Positions 1 through 8,336 of a DNA stretch of 40,389 nt are shown here, piece after piece (the stretch's first letter is position 1; each line of letters opens with the position of its first letter). The translations under genes were made by a program, and so were the position numbers. Source of the DNA: Clostridium gallinarum. Its GTDB lineage: Bacteria; Bacillota; Clostridia; Clostridiales; Clostridiaceae. The notes under the pieces were generated by a model. The model did not search any database. It was not told where the DNA came from and saw only the letters and a program-made list of their open reading frames with translations. The stretch is taken from positions 1 to 40,389 of the forward strand of contig NZ_JACSQZ010000030.1 of NCBI RefSeq assembly GCF_014836325.1, written 5' to 3'.

Positions 1-444
1 ACAAAAATATATAATATATTGAAAATGAAGAAAATACACAATAAATAAATTAAAAATAATTTTCAAAATCTAATAAAGCATAAAATAGAAACTATTTTAT
101 TATAATAACTAAAAGAAAATAAGATAAAAATTATAACTCTAAACTTCAATGAATAAAGTGCTTTTATATAAAAAAATAATTTTAAACAATACAAAAATCT
201 ATATTATGCACTTTAGATAAATTCTTAAATTTCAAAAACTAAAATAAAGCAATATAATTCTTAAACAAATAAATTCATTTGTAAATCATTTTAAATAAAA
301 ATATGACTAAATTTATTTTTTAAAAGTAGGAAACAAAATATAACTTTACATAATATTTAATATGAATACTAAAATCTGATAAAATATTTCATATTTTTAC
401 GAAATATTATTTCGCTAAATATACATTTAGTGTATTTCGTTGTA
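1..444. other. Non-coding, AT-rich region
   Basis: No convincing gene on either strand; stop codons are dense in all frames and no ribosome binding site precedes a long frame. Two weak structures are visible. One is a hairpin with 9-bp arms and an AAA loop at 80-100, possibly the terminator of a gene to the left. The other is a pair of inverted 8-mers, TAAAGTGC at 154-161 and GCACTTTA at 208-215. The right end (399-440) holds the palindromes described separately. Confidence 0.6.
399..440. promoter_or_regulatory. Clustered palindromes upstream of the recombinase promoter
   Basis: Three nested symmetric elements lie directly upstream of the -35 box at 445-450. CGAAATA and TATTTCG form a perfect palindrome around one T (400-414). 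CTAAAT and ATTTAG flank ATAC (415-430). ACGAAATA (399-406) is matched again by TATTTCGT (433-440). The 6-mer CGAAAT or its complement therefore occurs three times in 40 bp. The position suggests an operator, perhaps for the helix-turn-helix-like part of the downstream recombinase, or a recombinase binding site; this is inference. Confidence 0.5.
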
Positions 445-473
445 TTGAAATAAAAAAATCTCTATGATATAAT
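445..473 (+). promoter_or_regulatory. Sigma-A promoter of the recombinase gene
   Basis: TTGAAA at 445-450 and TATAAT at 468-473 are separated by exactly 17 bp. The start codon is 40 bp downstream, preceded by AGGAGG. Confidence 0.75.
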
Positions 474-512
474 AAAATCAAGGCTTTTCGCATGATTTAG
501 GAGGTATAAAAA

Positions 513-1886
513 ATGGCTATTACGCGAAATATAACATATAAATATAAAGATTTCAATTATACTGATGACGTTAAAGAGCTTTTATCTATAAAATTAAATG
601 TTAAGCAGCAAAAGAAATTAGATGAAGTTTATTTAAGATACGAAGAATTAGGTTCTGAACGTGGCTATGAATTTATAATTGCAGATATATTTAAATTATC
701 AGAAGTTCACAAGTTATCTACAGCTCAAATATCTAAAATATATAATACCGGAGTTAGAAATATTCAAATTTGGCTTAAAGAATTAGGATTAAATAGATCT
801 ATAAAAAAAGCTCAGAAGATCCAAAAGAAAAGCTCTAAAATTAATATACAATTGGATTCTGACAAAAAAATAAATTTAAGTTCTGATTCAATAATGAATA
901 AATACGGTATAGAAAAAGTTGAATTTAGAAATTTACCACAATCGCTAATAGATTTTCTAAACTATCTTGAGACAATAAAAGGAAAATCAGTAAATACTAT
1001 TAAGGGTTATGAGATAGATTTAGCAATGTTTTTTAAATTCTTAAAAATATATAAAGGATATATAAATGATGCTTCTTTAGAATTTCATGAAATTAATATA
1101 AGAGATATAGATAATTATTTTATTAGATCTATAAAACTTACTGATTTATATGCCTTTTTAAGTTTTACAGAAAAACAAAGAAATAATGGTACTTATGCAA
1201 GAGCTAGAAAAGTTGCAGCTTTAAAGTCTTATTTTAAATTCCTTCAAGGAAAAGCTAGAATTATTGAAGATAATCCAACTTTAGAATTAGAGTCTCCTAA
1301 AATAAATAAACGTCATCCTATTTATTTAACATTAGATGAAAGTGTGAATTTATTAAGTTCCTTAGATAAAACTAGTAAAAATTATTTTAGAGATTATTGT
1401 ATACTTACTTTGTTTTTAAATTGTGGAATGCGTTTATCAGAACTCTGCAGCATAAAGATAGATAAAATTAAGGGAGATACTCTTACCATAATAGGTAAAG
1501 GAAATAAAGAAAGAACTGTATATTTAAATGAAGCATGTATAAAAGCAATATCTAATTATTTAAAAGTAAGAGATGATTCTAAGTGTCTTGCAGATGATAA
1601 AGAATATCTACTACTCTCCTCCCGTTTTAAACCCATAAATAAAAGAACTGTAGAGCTTTTAGTTAAAAAACATATTACAAACTCCGGATTAAGTAATGCA
1701 AAATATACTCCTCACAAATTAAGACACACAGCAGCAACATTAATGTATAAACATGGAAATGTTGATATAAGAAGTTTACAAAGTATATTAGGTCATGAAA
1801 ATATATCTACAACTCAAATATATACTCACGTTGATGATGATATATTAAGAGATGCTGTAAAATCTAATCCACTTTCAAAATTATAA
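513..1886 (+). CDS. Xer-like tyrosine recombinase with N-terminal extension
   Basis: Site-specific DNA recombinase of the phage integrase/XerC-XerD family. The catalytic domain is complete: Arg307 in GMRLSE, Lys329 in the GKGNKER hairpin, His401 and Arg404 in HKLRH, His428 in LGHEN and nucleophile Tyr437. A SAM-like core-binding domain occupies about 142-250. At 457 aa it is some 150 residues longer than XerC or XerD. The extra N-terminus (1-130) contains a helix-turn-helix-like stretch (about 55-93) and a lysine-rich linker. AGGAGG precedes the ATG. There are no phage genes nearby and lexA follows after one small gene, so it looks like a resident chromosomal gene rather than a prophage integrase. 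Whether it acts at dif or elsewhere is unknown. Confidence 0.9.
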   Translation: MAITRNITYKYKDFNYTDDVKELLSIKLNVKQQKKLDEVYLRYEELGSERGYEFIIADIFKLSEVHKLSTAQISKIYNTGVRNIQIWLKELGLNRSIKKAQKIQKKSSKINIQLDSDKKINLSSDSIMNKYGIEKVEFRNLPQSLIDFLNYLETIKGKSVNTIKGYEIDLAMFFKFLKIYKGYINDASLEFHEINIRDIDNYFIRSIKLTDLYAFLSFTEKQRNNGTYARARKVAALKSYFKFLQGKARIIEDNPTLELESPKINKRHPIYLTLDESVNLLSSLDKTSKNYFRDYCILTLFLNCGMRLSELCSIKIDKIKGDTLTIIGKGNKERTVYLNEACIKAISNYLKVRDDSKCLADDKEYLLLSSRFKPINKRTVELLVKKHITNSGLSNAKYTPHKLRHTAATLMYKHGNVDIRSLQSILGHENISTTQIYTHVDDDILRDAVKSNPLSKL

Positions 1887-1919
1887 AAGGATATGTATTG
1901 CTTACATACCCTTTTATAA
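1881..1919. terminator. Bidirectional terminator
   Basis: TTATAAAAGG (1881-1890) pairs with CCTTTTATAA (1910-1919), with an inner ATGTA/TACAT stem. It overlaps the recombinase stop codon and lies between convergent genes. Confidence 0.7.
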
Positions 1920-1920
1920 T

Positions 1921-2295
1921 TTAATAATTTTTTCTCTTTAATATTCTAAAACCAGGAAATACTTCTTCTGTAGCTTCATCAAAATCTTCTTCTAAATAAT
2001 CTAAATCATCTATGTATTCAATATTATCAAAAGCATCTATATACTCTAGATTTCCCTGATCTTCTAAATTCTCTTCGGAATCTAGTTTAGAAGCTTGCTC
2101 TTCCTTTAAAGCTTCAAGCATACTCTTATACTCTGCTTCTAAAAATTCATTTTCTTCAATATTTTTAGCTATATCTTCTATTTTTATAGCTCTTACATCT
2201 ATTCCTTCTTCCTTAAGACAATCTCCGCAGTTATCGCATATTCTATTAGGATATATATCACATATATCATCATCAGTATATTTATTAATATTCAT
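1921..2295 (-). CDS. Small acidic protein with N-terminal Cys cluster
   Basis: Hypothetical protein of 124 aa. The frame is open for 46 codons further upstream, but the ATG at 2295 is chosen because GGTAGGTG precedes it and the promoter (2333-2361) lies inside the longer frame. Cys12, Cys20, Cys23 and Cys26 form a compact CxxCxxC-type cluster that could bind a metal. The C-terminal half is strongly acidic, with repeated EYID/LDYLEED segments (about 83-108), and ends in a basic tail. It is divergent from lexA; its -35 box is about 25 bp from the LexA box, so SOS co-regulation is possible. The function is not recognised. Confidence 0.75.
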   Translation of the reverse strand: MNINKYTDDDICDIYPNRICDNCGDCLKEEGIDVRAIKIEDIAKNIEENEFLEAEYKSMLEALKEEQASKLDSEENLEDQGNLEYIDAFDNIEYIDDLDYLEEDFDEATEEVFPGFRILKRKNY

Positions 2296-2332
2296 TAAAA
2301 CACACCTACCATTCATTTTTAACGTAAGACAT

Positions 2333-2361
2333 ATTATATCAAAGTTATTTAAAATAATCAA
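2333..2361 (-). promoter_or_regulatory. Promoter of the Cys-cluster protein
   Basis: On the minus strand, TTGATT (2356-2361) and TATAAT (2333-2338) are separated by 17 bp. This placement excludes the longer upstream reading frame as the natural start. Confidence 0.7.
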
Positions 2362-2386
2362 ATAATATCCTTTTAAAAAGTAAAAA

Positions 2387-2398
2387 GAACATAAGTTT
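2387..2398. promoter_or_regulatory. LexA box (SOS operator)
   Basis: GAACATAAGTTT matches the GAACnnnnGTTT form of Gram-positive and clostridial LexA operators. Its last two bases are the first two of the lexA -35 box, so LexA binding would block its own promoter, as known for lexA autoregulation. It also lies in the shared region with the divergent gene. Confidence 0.85.
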
Positions 2399-2425
2399 GA
2401 TATTATAAGCTTTTTATGATATAAT
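2397..2425 (+). promoter_or_regulatory. lexA promoter
   Basis: TTGATA (2397-2402) and TATAAT (2420-2425) with a 17-bp spacer. The -35 overlaps the LexA box, and the start codon is 28 bp beyond the -10. Confidence 0.8.
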
Positions 2426-2453
2426 AAATCCAATAAAGTGAGGTGTTTTATTT

Positions 2454-3056
2454 ATGGAAGTAAAAGATAAACAACTGGAAATATATGAATTTTTGAAGAT
2501 ATATACTGAAAATAAGGGGTATCCACCATCAGTAAGAGAAATATGTGAGGCTGTAAATTTAAGATCTACTTCAACAGTTCATGGTCATTTAAAAAAACTT
2601 GAATCAAAAGGACTTATTAAAAGAGATCCAACTAAACCTAGAGCTCTTGAAATAATAGAAAATTCAAATAATAAAAAAGAAATGCTAAATATACCTATAG
2701 TAGGTAAAGTAACTGCAGGAGCACCGATCTTAGCCACTGAAAATATTGAAGATACATTCCCTATGCCCATAGATTATATAAAACATAATGATGAATTATT
2801 TATGTTAAGAGTTACTGGTGATAGTATGATAAATGTTGGAATAAACGATGGAGACTATGCTATTATTGAAAAAGCACCAACTGCTCAAAATGGAGAAATT
2901 GTTGTAGCTTTAATAGAAAATGAAGCTACTATAAAAACTTTTTATAAAGAAAAAAATCATATAAGACTTCAACCTGAAAATGATAGTTTATCTCCTATTA
3001 TTGTTGAAAACTGTAGTATATTAGGAAAATTAGTTGGTCTATTTAGAGCATATTAA
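2454..3056 (+). CDS. lexA: LexA repressor (SOS regulon)
   Basis: Transcriptional repressor of the SOS response, inactivated by RecA-stimulated self-cleavage. The N-terminal winged helix-turn-helix (about 1-70) has the typical GYPPSVREI and [11 protein letters not shown] segments. The C-terminal S24 peptidase domain shows the Ala88-Gly89 cleavage site in VTAGAP, nucleophile Ser124 in TGDSM and general base Lys161 in ATIKTFY. The length of 200 aa is usual. GTGAGG-type ribosome binding bases precede the ATG. Its own promoter overlaps a LexA box, so it is autoregulated. A strong terminator follows at once, so it is monocistronic. DNA repair genes mutS and mutL lie a few kb away in a separate unit. 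Confidence 0.97.
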   Translation: MEVKDKQLEIYEFLKIYTENKGYPPSVREICEAVNLRSTSTVHGHLKKLESKGLIKRDPTKPRALEIIENSNNKKEMLNIPIVGKVTAGAPILATENIEDTFPMPIDYIKHNDELFMLRVTGDSMINVGINDGDYAIIEKAPTAQNGEIVVALIENEATIKTFYKEKNHIRLQPENDSLSPIIVENCSILGKLVGLFRAY

Positions 3057-3098
3057 GAAATAAGAGTCATACAATATTGTGTATGACTCTTATTTCTT
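3055..3098 (+). terminator. lexA terminator
   Basis: A perfect 19-bp stem (3055-3073 with 3080-3098) and a 6-nt loop, starting in the lexA stop codon. The 3' arm is T-rich. Confidence 0.8.
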
Positions 3099-3119
3099 AT
3101 ATTCTAAAGGAGGGATAAA

Positions 3120-3695
3120 TTGAAGATTTATATTTTAAATAATAATACTGAGTTAGGAGAAAATTCTACTTTAGAAAGCTATAAAGTTAATAAAAAAAAT
3201 CTAGCTGGATTAATATTAACAATAAAAGTAATAGTGGCTCTACTCTATGCCTTTGGGTTAGGTTATAGTTTATTTTTCTTTGGTGAAGATTATATAAAGG
3301 TAGGATTAAGATTTTTATGTTTATTAATTTTAGCTTATATTTTTATAGATTTTCCTTTATCTTTTTTAAAAGCTTTATTATTACCCAAAACTTTTGATAA
3401 GGATAAAATTATTTTAAGTTTGAATCCTTATAACTTATCAATCGATATATGCTCTAATATTAAAATATCTAAAATGAGTGTAATTTTATCATTTATATTA
3501 CCATTTATATTTTTATCTATTATTCCAACTGTTTTGAGCTATAAACTAGAATTCAATATATACTTATACGTCTTAGGAACAGTAAGTGCTATTATTGGAA
3601 CTAAAGATTTAATATACTCATTACTTATATTAAAGAACTATTCTTTAGGAAGTACTATCAAATTAACTCCTGATGAATTTATTTTTTATAATTAA
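3120..3695 (+). CDS. Membrane protein, possibly degenerate DUF3267 zincin
   Basis: Protein of 191 aa starting at TTG, chosen because AAAGGAGG sits at the right distance. About four hydrophobic segments are visible (roughly 30-55, 60-82, 120-142 and 148-170). The overall pattern recalls DUF3267-type integral membrane zinc peptidases: the PFIFLSIIPT segment, then a short loop and a GTKDLIYSL helix with a conserved-looking Asp. The position where that family carries HExxH reads PLSFLKALL, so no catalytic zinc site is present. The family assignment is from memory of the pattern and is moderate at best. The gene is alone between lexA and a convergent PLP enzyme; its role is unknown. Confidence 0.75.
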   Translation: MKIYILNNNTELGENSTLESYKVNKKNLAGLILTIKVIVALLYAFGLGYSLFFFGEDYIKVGLRFLCLLILAYIFIDFPLSFLKALLLPKTFDKDKIILSLNPYNLSIDICSNIKISKMSVILSFILPFIFLSIIPTVLSYKLEFNIYLYVLGTVSAIIGTKDLIYSLLILKNYSLGSTIKLTPDEFIFYN

Positions 3696-3697
3696 AT

Positions 3698-3732
3698 TAA
3701 TACTGGGCTGTTTTTAAAAAAGCCCAGTATTA
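3698..3732. terminator. Bidirectional terminator
   Basis: TAATACTGGGCT (3698-3709) pairs with AGCCCAGTATTA (3721-3732) between convergent genes; A and T runs flank the stem on both sides. Confidence 0.8.
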
Positions 3733-3754
3733 TAAAAAAACTTTCTATATTAAA

Positions 3755-5038
3755 TTAATTATTAAGTATGTTATTTAACGAAATCATTATGCCTATTTTA
3801 GCGTGATCAAAGGTTAAGCCACCTTGAAGATAAGCTATATAAGGTTCTCTAATAGGCGCATCTGCAGATAACTCTATTGATGAACCTTGTATGAAAGCTC
3901 CAGCAGCCATTATAACCTCATCATTATACCCAGGCATTGCCCATGGTTCACATTCAACAAATGAATCTATTGGAGAACCTTTTTGAATTCCCTTACAGAA
4001 CTTAATTAAGTTATCCTTATTTCCAAACTTAATAGCTTGAATTATATCACTTCTCTTTTCATTATATTTAGGAAGAACTTCAAACCCTGCAAGTTCCATA
4101 ATTCTTGAACAAAATACAGCTCCCTTTACAGCTTCCATAGCTATATGTGGTGCTAAGAATAGTCCTTGATAAAATTGTCTCATAACACCGAAAGTAGAGC
4201 CACACTCTCCTCCTATTCCTGGAGTTGTTAATCTATAAGATGCTTGTTCTACGTATTTGCTCTTACCAGCTATATATCCTCCTGTAGGTGCAATTCCTCC
4301 TCCAATGTTCTTTATTAAAGATCCAGCTATTATATCAGCTCCTACATCTGTTGGTTCAATTGTATCAATAAATTCTCCATAGCAGTTATCTACAAAAACA
4401 ATTAAGTCTTCTCTTATTTCTTTTACAAACTTAATTACTTCTCCAATTTCACTAACTAAAAAAGAATTTCTCCATCCATAACCTGTACTTCTTTGTATAT
4501 GTACTAACTTTATTGTGCTATCATTAGAAAGTACTTCTTTAATTTTATCATAATCAAATTTACCTTCTTTTAAATCAACTTGCTTATAGTTAACTCCATA
4601 TTCTTTAAGAGAGCCTATATTTTCTTTTCCACTTATTCCAATTATATTATGAAGCGTATCATAAGGAGCTCCAGAAATACACACCATAGTATCTCCTGTT
4701 CTTAAATTACCCATTAAAGCACAACCTATAGCATGTGTACCATTTACAAAATGCGGTCTAACTAGAGCACTTTCTGTATTAAATACCCTTGCATATACTT
4801 TATCTAAAGAATCTCTACCTATATCATCATATCCATATCCAGAAGAATTAGTAAAATGTGATTCACTTATTCTTTCTTCTTGAAAAGCCTTTAATACTTT
4901 TAATTGATTATATTCTCTAATATAATCATAAGAACTAAATACCTCTTCTACATCCTTTAAAGCTTTTTCGTATAATTCAAAGGTATTTTCTTTGAAATTT
5001 AAAGTCTTTATCATTAAATCTTCTGTTTGTTTAAGCAT
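3755..5038 (-). CDS. Methionine gamma-lyase family (aluminum resistance) protein
   Basis: PLP-dependent enzyme of the family annotated as aluminum-resistance or methionine gamma-lyase-like (Cys/Met metabolism fold type I). Visible features are the PLP-pocket segment SGAPYDTLH (122-130), the aspartate in VFVDNCYGEF (Asp217) and the Schiff-base lysine in AGSLIKNIGGG (Lys243). The length of 427 aa is normal. In many clostridia and bacilli this gene sits beside hfq and miaA, as here; the physiological substrate is unproven. The start is unclear: the ATG at 5038 has no adjacent Shine-Dalgarno, but GGGAG lies about 38 nt upstream across a hairpin. The internal ATG at codon 9 has a weak AGAAG before it. 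Confidence 0.9.
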   Translation of the reverse strand: MLKQTEDLMIKTLNFKENTFELYEKALKDVEEVFSSYDYIREYNQLKVLKAFQEERISESHFTNSSGYGYDDIGRDSLDKVYARVFNTESALVRPHFVNGTHAIGCALMGNLRTGDTMVCISGAPYDTLHNIIGISGKENIGSLKEYGVNYKQVDLKEGKFDYDKIKEVLSNDSTIKLVHIQRSTGYGWRNSFLVSEIGEVIKFVKEIREDLIVFVDNCYGEFIDTIEPTDVGADIIAGSLIKNIGGGIAPTGGYIAGKSKYVEQASYRLTTPGIGGECGSTFGVMRQFYQGLFLAPHIAMEAVKGAVFCSRIMELAGFEVLPKYNEKRSDIIQAIKFGNKDNLIKFCKGIQKGSPIDSFVECEPWAMPGYNDEVIMAAGAFIQGSSIELSADAPIREPYIAYLQGGLTFDHAKIGIMISLNNILNN

Positions 5039-5046
5039 AATATTAT

Positions 5047-5073
5047 TAGTATATTATAATGTATAATATACTA
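5047..5073 (-). promoter_or_regulatory. Hairpin between GGGAG and the start codon
   Basis: A perfect inverted repeat with 12-bp arms and a 3-nt loop lies between GGGAG (minus strand, 5076-5080) and the ATG at 5038. If the RNA folds, the ribosome binding site comes to an effective distance of about 10 nt. It could instead be an operator or promoter element; TATAAT-like strings occur inside it but no -35 box fits. Confidence 0.45.
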
Positions 5074-5190
5074 CTCTCCCTTCTTACTCTTTATTTTACT
5101 ATCATAAAAATAATATTACCATATTTCAGATATTTTTAAAATAGCTCAAATTTAAAAACTACTTAGTATAGAATATACATGTTATACAAG

Positions 5191-5216
5191 AAAAAAGAGC
5201 AGGTATTACCTACTCT
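5191..5216 (-). terminator. Terminator of the mutSL-miaA-hfq operon
   Basis: On the minus strand AGAGTAGGT pairs with ACCTGCTCT (one G-U pair), followed by a run of T. It overlaps the hfq stop codon. Confidence 0.8.
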
Positions 5217-5440
5217 TCAGCATTATTAAATAATATAGGTTTTGAAGGAGTTATTGTAGTTATTGCATGCTTATAAACTAACATTTGTTTACCATCACTA
5301 TCAAGAACTACAGTAAAGCTATCAAACCCCTTTACATATCCCTTTAATTGAAAACCATTGGTTAAATAAATTATTACAGATACTTTATTTTTTCTAGCTC
5401 CATTTAAAAAGATATCTTGTAAATTATTAGGTTGCTTCAT
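5210..5440 (-). CDS. hfq: RNA chaperone Hfq
   Basis: Sm-like hexameric RNA-binding protein that helps small RNAs pair with mRNAs. At 76 aa it is the compact Gram-positive form without the long C-terminal tail of enterobacteria. The Sm1 motif includes [20 protein letters not shown] and the Sm2 motif is [14 protein letters not shown] precedes the ATG. It is the last gene after miaA (27-bp gap), the same miaA-hfq linkage as in many bacteria, and is followed directly by an intrinsic terminator. Confidence 0.97.
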   Translation of the reverse strand: MKQPNNLQDIFLNGARKNKVSVIIYLTNGFQLKGYVKGFDSFTVVLDSDGKQMLVYKHAITTITPSKPILFNNAEE

Positions 5441-5467
5441 ACATATTACCTCCCAAAAATTTTAAAT

Positions 5468-6397
5468 CTATTTCATTTTTATTTCTTTAACTACTTTATT
5501 AAATATCTCATTTTCAGTTAGCTCATCTTTATTTAGAAAAGTAACTCTCGGATCCCTTCTAAACCAAGTTAGCTGTCTCTTAGCATAATTTCTAGATCCT
5601 TGTTTAATCATTTCAATAGCTTCTTCATAGGAAATCTTATTGTCTAAGTAGTAAAATACTTCTTTATACCCTATCCCTTGCATTGATTGCATAAGAGAAT
5701 TATACCCCATATCTTTAAGTTTTATGCATTCTTCAATTAACCCATTTTTAAGCATAATATCAACTCTTAAGTTAATTCTTTCATATAATTTTTCTCTATC
5801 CATATTAAGAACATAATATTTAACATCATATGGACCATTATAAAAATCATCACCTACATTAAAAGAGCTAAATGGCTTCTTAGTTAATTTATAAACCTCC
5901 AATGCCCTTATTACTCTTTTTCTATTATTATAATGTATTTCTTTAAAGCTTATAGGATCTATATCCTTAAGCATATTATGGATATACTCATTTCCATATT
6001 CATTTGCAAGAGCCTCTAGTTCTTTTCTATATGCTTCGTCACTTTCTGCTTCTGTAAAATTCATATTACAAGTTATAGAATTTATATATAATCCAGTACC
6101 ACCAACTAATATTGGTAACTTTCCCCTAGATAAAATATCTTCAATACATTTAGTAGCCATCATTTTATATTCAGCTACTGAAAAAGGTTTATCTGGCTCT
6201 ATAACATCTATCATATGATGGACTACACCATCCATTTCTTCTTTAGTAACTTTAGCTGAGCCTATATCCATGTATTTATATATCTGCATAGAATCAGTTG
6301 ATACAATTTCACCATTTAACTCTTTTGCTAGCTTTATAGATAAATCTGTTTTTCCTACAGCTGTTGGGCCAGCTATAATTAAAAGTTTATTCTTCAT
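5468..6397 (-). CDS. miaA: tRNA dimethylallyltransferase
   Basis: Transfers a dimethylallyl group to N6 of A37 in tRNAs reading codons that begin with U, the first step of i6A/ms2i6A formation. The P-loop GPTAVGKT is at residues 10-17, the DSMQIYK substrate motif at about 35-41, and GGTGLYI and RKRVIRALE further on. The length of 309 aa is typical. It starts 9 bp after the mutL stop with GGGAG upstream, and is followed by hfq, so it is translated from the mutS-mutL transcript or a promoter within it. Confidence 0.96.
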   Translation of the reverse strand: MKNKLLIIAGPTAVGKTDLSIKLAKELNGEIVSTDSMQIYKYMDIGSAKVTKEEMDGVVHHMIDVIEPDKPFSVAEYKMMATKCIEDILSRGKLPILVGGTGLYINSITCNMNFTEAESDEAYRKELEALANEYGNEYIHNMLKDIDPISFKEIHYNNRKRVIRALEVYKLTKKPFSSFNVGDDFYNGPYDVKYYVLNMDREKLYERINLRVDIMLKNGLIEECIKLKDMGYNSLMQSMQGIGYKEVFYYLDNKISYEEAIEMIKQGSRNYAKRQLTWFRRDPRVTFLNKDELTENEIFNKVVKEIKMK

Positions 6398-6406
6398 TAT
6401 TTCTCC

Positions 6407-8320
6407 CTATACTATCCGTCTAAATTTCTTGTCTAAATCATAATTAGTAAACTTAATAATTACTGGTCTACCATGTGGGCAATGGAAAGGGTCATCTATA
6501 TATCTTAAATCATTAATTAACTTTTCCATTTCATGTTCATTTAAGTAATCATTAGCCTTTACTGCAGCTTTACAAGCTAAAGTAGCTATTCTATTATATT
6601 TAACCTCTGTTGTTTTTCCAGTACCTAAACTTTTAATGTTATCTAATATATTTATAAATAAGTTCTTAGCATCTAGCTTACCTAAAAAGTAAGGAACTTC
6701 TTTTATTGCTATAGTATTTCCACCAAAGTTCTCTATTATAAACCCTGCCTTAGTAAATATATCAGAGTTTTCTTCATAATAACAATAATCATCTGTAGTT
6801 AAATCAATTAATATTGGAACCAAAAGCTGTTGTATTATAATATCTCCATCTTCAATACTTTTTAAGTATTTTTCAAATAGTATTTTTTCATGGGCTGCAT
6901 GCTGATCTATAATATATAAAATATCCTCATACTCTGCTAATATATACATTTTATTAAATTGACCTATAACTTTTAAATTGGGAAATTTAGCAATTTTTTC
7001 TTCTTCATACTTATTGTTTATACTTTTAAAACTTTCTTTTTCTTCATTAATTATTATTTTTTCATCATTATTTGTTTTTTCTGTAATAATAACATCCTCT
7101 TGTTTAATAATATTATTATTTAAAGCTTTTAAATTATTATATAATTCTTCTTCTTTTTTTATATCTTCGTAAGATATATCTTTTATATCTCTCTCAATTA
7201 TTTTTGGGGTTTTAGATTCATTTAATTCATAGGAAATATCATTAATATTAAATTTAATTTCTTCAACTTCAACTTCAATTTTATTAGTTTCCTCATTTTT
7301 TTCCTCTTCAGGAATATAAAATTCTTCAAAAACTTCATGTTTAAATGCTTTGTGTACAGCATCAAAAACTTTTTTAAATATTCCTCTATCCTCTTTAAAT
7401 TTTATTTCTGCTTTAGTAGGATGTATATTTACATCTACAAATTCAGGATATAATTCTAAAAATAATACAAAGAAAGGGAACTTATTAACTGTTGCAAAAG
7501 ACTTAAAAGCATTTTCTACAGCAGCTACAATAGTTTTATTCTTTATATATCTACCATTAACAAATATACTTTGATTATTTCTAGAACCTCTAGATATTTC
7601 TTCTTTACCTATATATCCGTATAAAGATATAGATTCTTCCTTGTTTTCAAAGTAAATCAAATTCTCACTAATATTTTTCCCGTATATAGTTCTAATTACA
7701 TCTATTAAGTTACCTGTTCCATAAGTATGTAATGCCTTTTTACCATTATTATAGAATTTTATAGATATATCTGGATGAGATAACGCCACTCTATTAACTA
7801 TATCTCCAATTAAAGCACCCTCTCTAGATATAGACTTTAAAAATTTCTTTCTAGCAGGAACATTATAAAATAAATCTTTAATTTCAATTATAGTTCCTTT
7901 ATTAGTACCTATACTATTTAATGATAATATTTCTCCACCCTCTATTATAATTTCTGAACCAAACTCATCTTCTTCTATTTTACTTTTTAAACTTACCTTT
8001 GATATAGAAGCTATAGATGCTAGTGCTTCCCCCCTAAAGCCAAGAGTCATAATAGAGTAAATATCATCAACCTCTTTTATTTTTGATGTTGCATGGGGTA
8101 AAAAAGCCTTTTTAATATCATCTTTATGGATACCATGACCATCATCTATTATTCTAATTAATGATACTCCACCCTCTTCTATTTCTATTGTAATATTCTT
8201 TGAGCCTGCATCTATAGAGTTTTCCATTAATTCTTTTACAACAGAAGCAGGTCTCTCTACAACCTCTCCTGCTGCTATCTTATTAGAGGTATGTTCATCT
8301 AGAATATTTATTCTCTTCAT
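6407..8320 (-). CDS. mutL: DNA mismatch repair protein MutL
   Basis: GHKL ATPase and endonuclease of methyl-independent mismatch repair. The N-terminal ATPase shows Glu33/Asn34 in [15 protein letters not shown] (59-64) and GFRGEAL (94-100). A low-complexity Glu/Asn/Lys linker spans about 340-445. The C-terminal dimerisation domain carries the nuclease metal motif [12 protein letters not shown] at about 470, ACKAA, and CPHGRP at about 612-617. It is therefore a nicking MutL, as expected where MutH is absent. AAGGGGTGA precedes the ATG; mutS lies 16 bp upstream. Confidence 0.97.
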   Translation of the reverse strand: MKRINILDEHTSNKIAAGEVVERPASVVKELMENSIDAGSKNITIEIEEGGVSLIRIIDDGHGIHKDDIKKAFLPHATSKIKEVDDIYSIMTLGFRGEALASIASISKVSLKSKIEEDEFGSEIIIEGGEILSLNSIGTNKGTIIEIKDLFYNVPARKKFLKSISREGALIGDIVNRVALSHPDISIKFYNNGKKALHTYGTGNLIDVIRTIYGKNISENLIYFENKEESISLYGYIGKEEISRGSRNNQSIFVNGRYIKNKTIVAAVENAFKSFATVNKFPFFVLFLELYPEFVDVNIHPTKAEIKFKEDRGIFKKVFDAVHKAFKHEVFEEFYIPEEEKNEETNKIEVEVEEIKFNINDISYELNESKTPKIIERDIKDISYEDIKKEEELYNNLKALNNNIIKQEDVIITEKTNNDEKIIINEEKESFKSINNKYEEEKIAKFPNLKVIGQFNKMYILAEYEDILYIIDQHAAHEKILFEKYLKSIEDGDIIIQQLLVPILIDLTTDDYCYYEENSDIFTKAGFIIENFGGNTIAIKEVPYFLGKLDAKNLFINILDNIKSLGTGKTTEVKYNRIATLACKAAVKANDYLNEHEMEKLINDLRYIDDPFHCPHGRPVIIKFTNYDLDKKFRRIV

Positions 8321-8336
8321 ATTCTCACCCCTTTAA

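Noticed and set aside
154..215. Inverted 8-mers TAAAGTGC/GCACTTTA as ends of a small mobile element
   Set aside because: Arms are short, no target-site duplication is visible and the interior is featureless AT-rich DNA.
513..1886. Prophage integrase marking an integrated element
   Set aside because: No phage genes, tRNA or direct-repeat att site nearby; flanking genes are core clostridial genes.
2296..2433. Longer N-terminus for the Cys-cluster protein next to lexA
   Set aside because: The added 46 codons span its own promoter and come close to the LexA box, and look like translated intergenic DNA.
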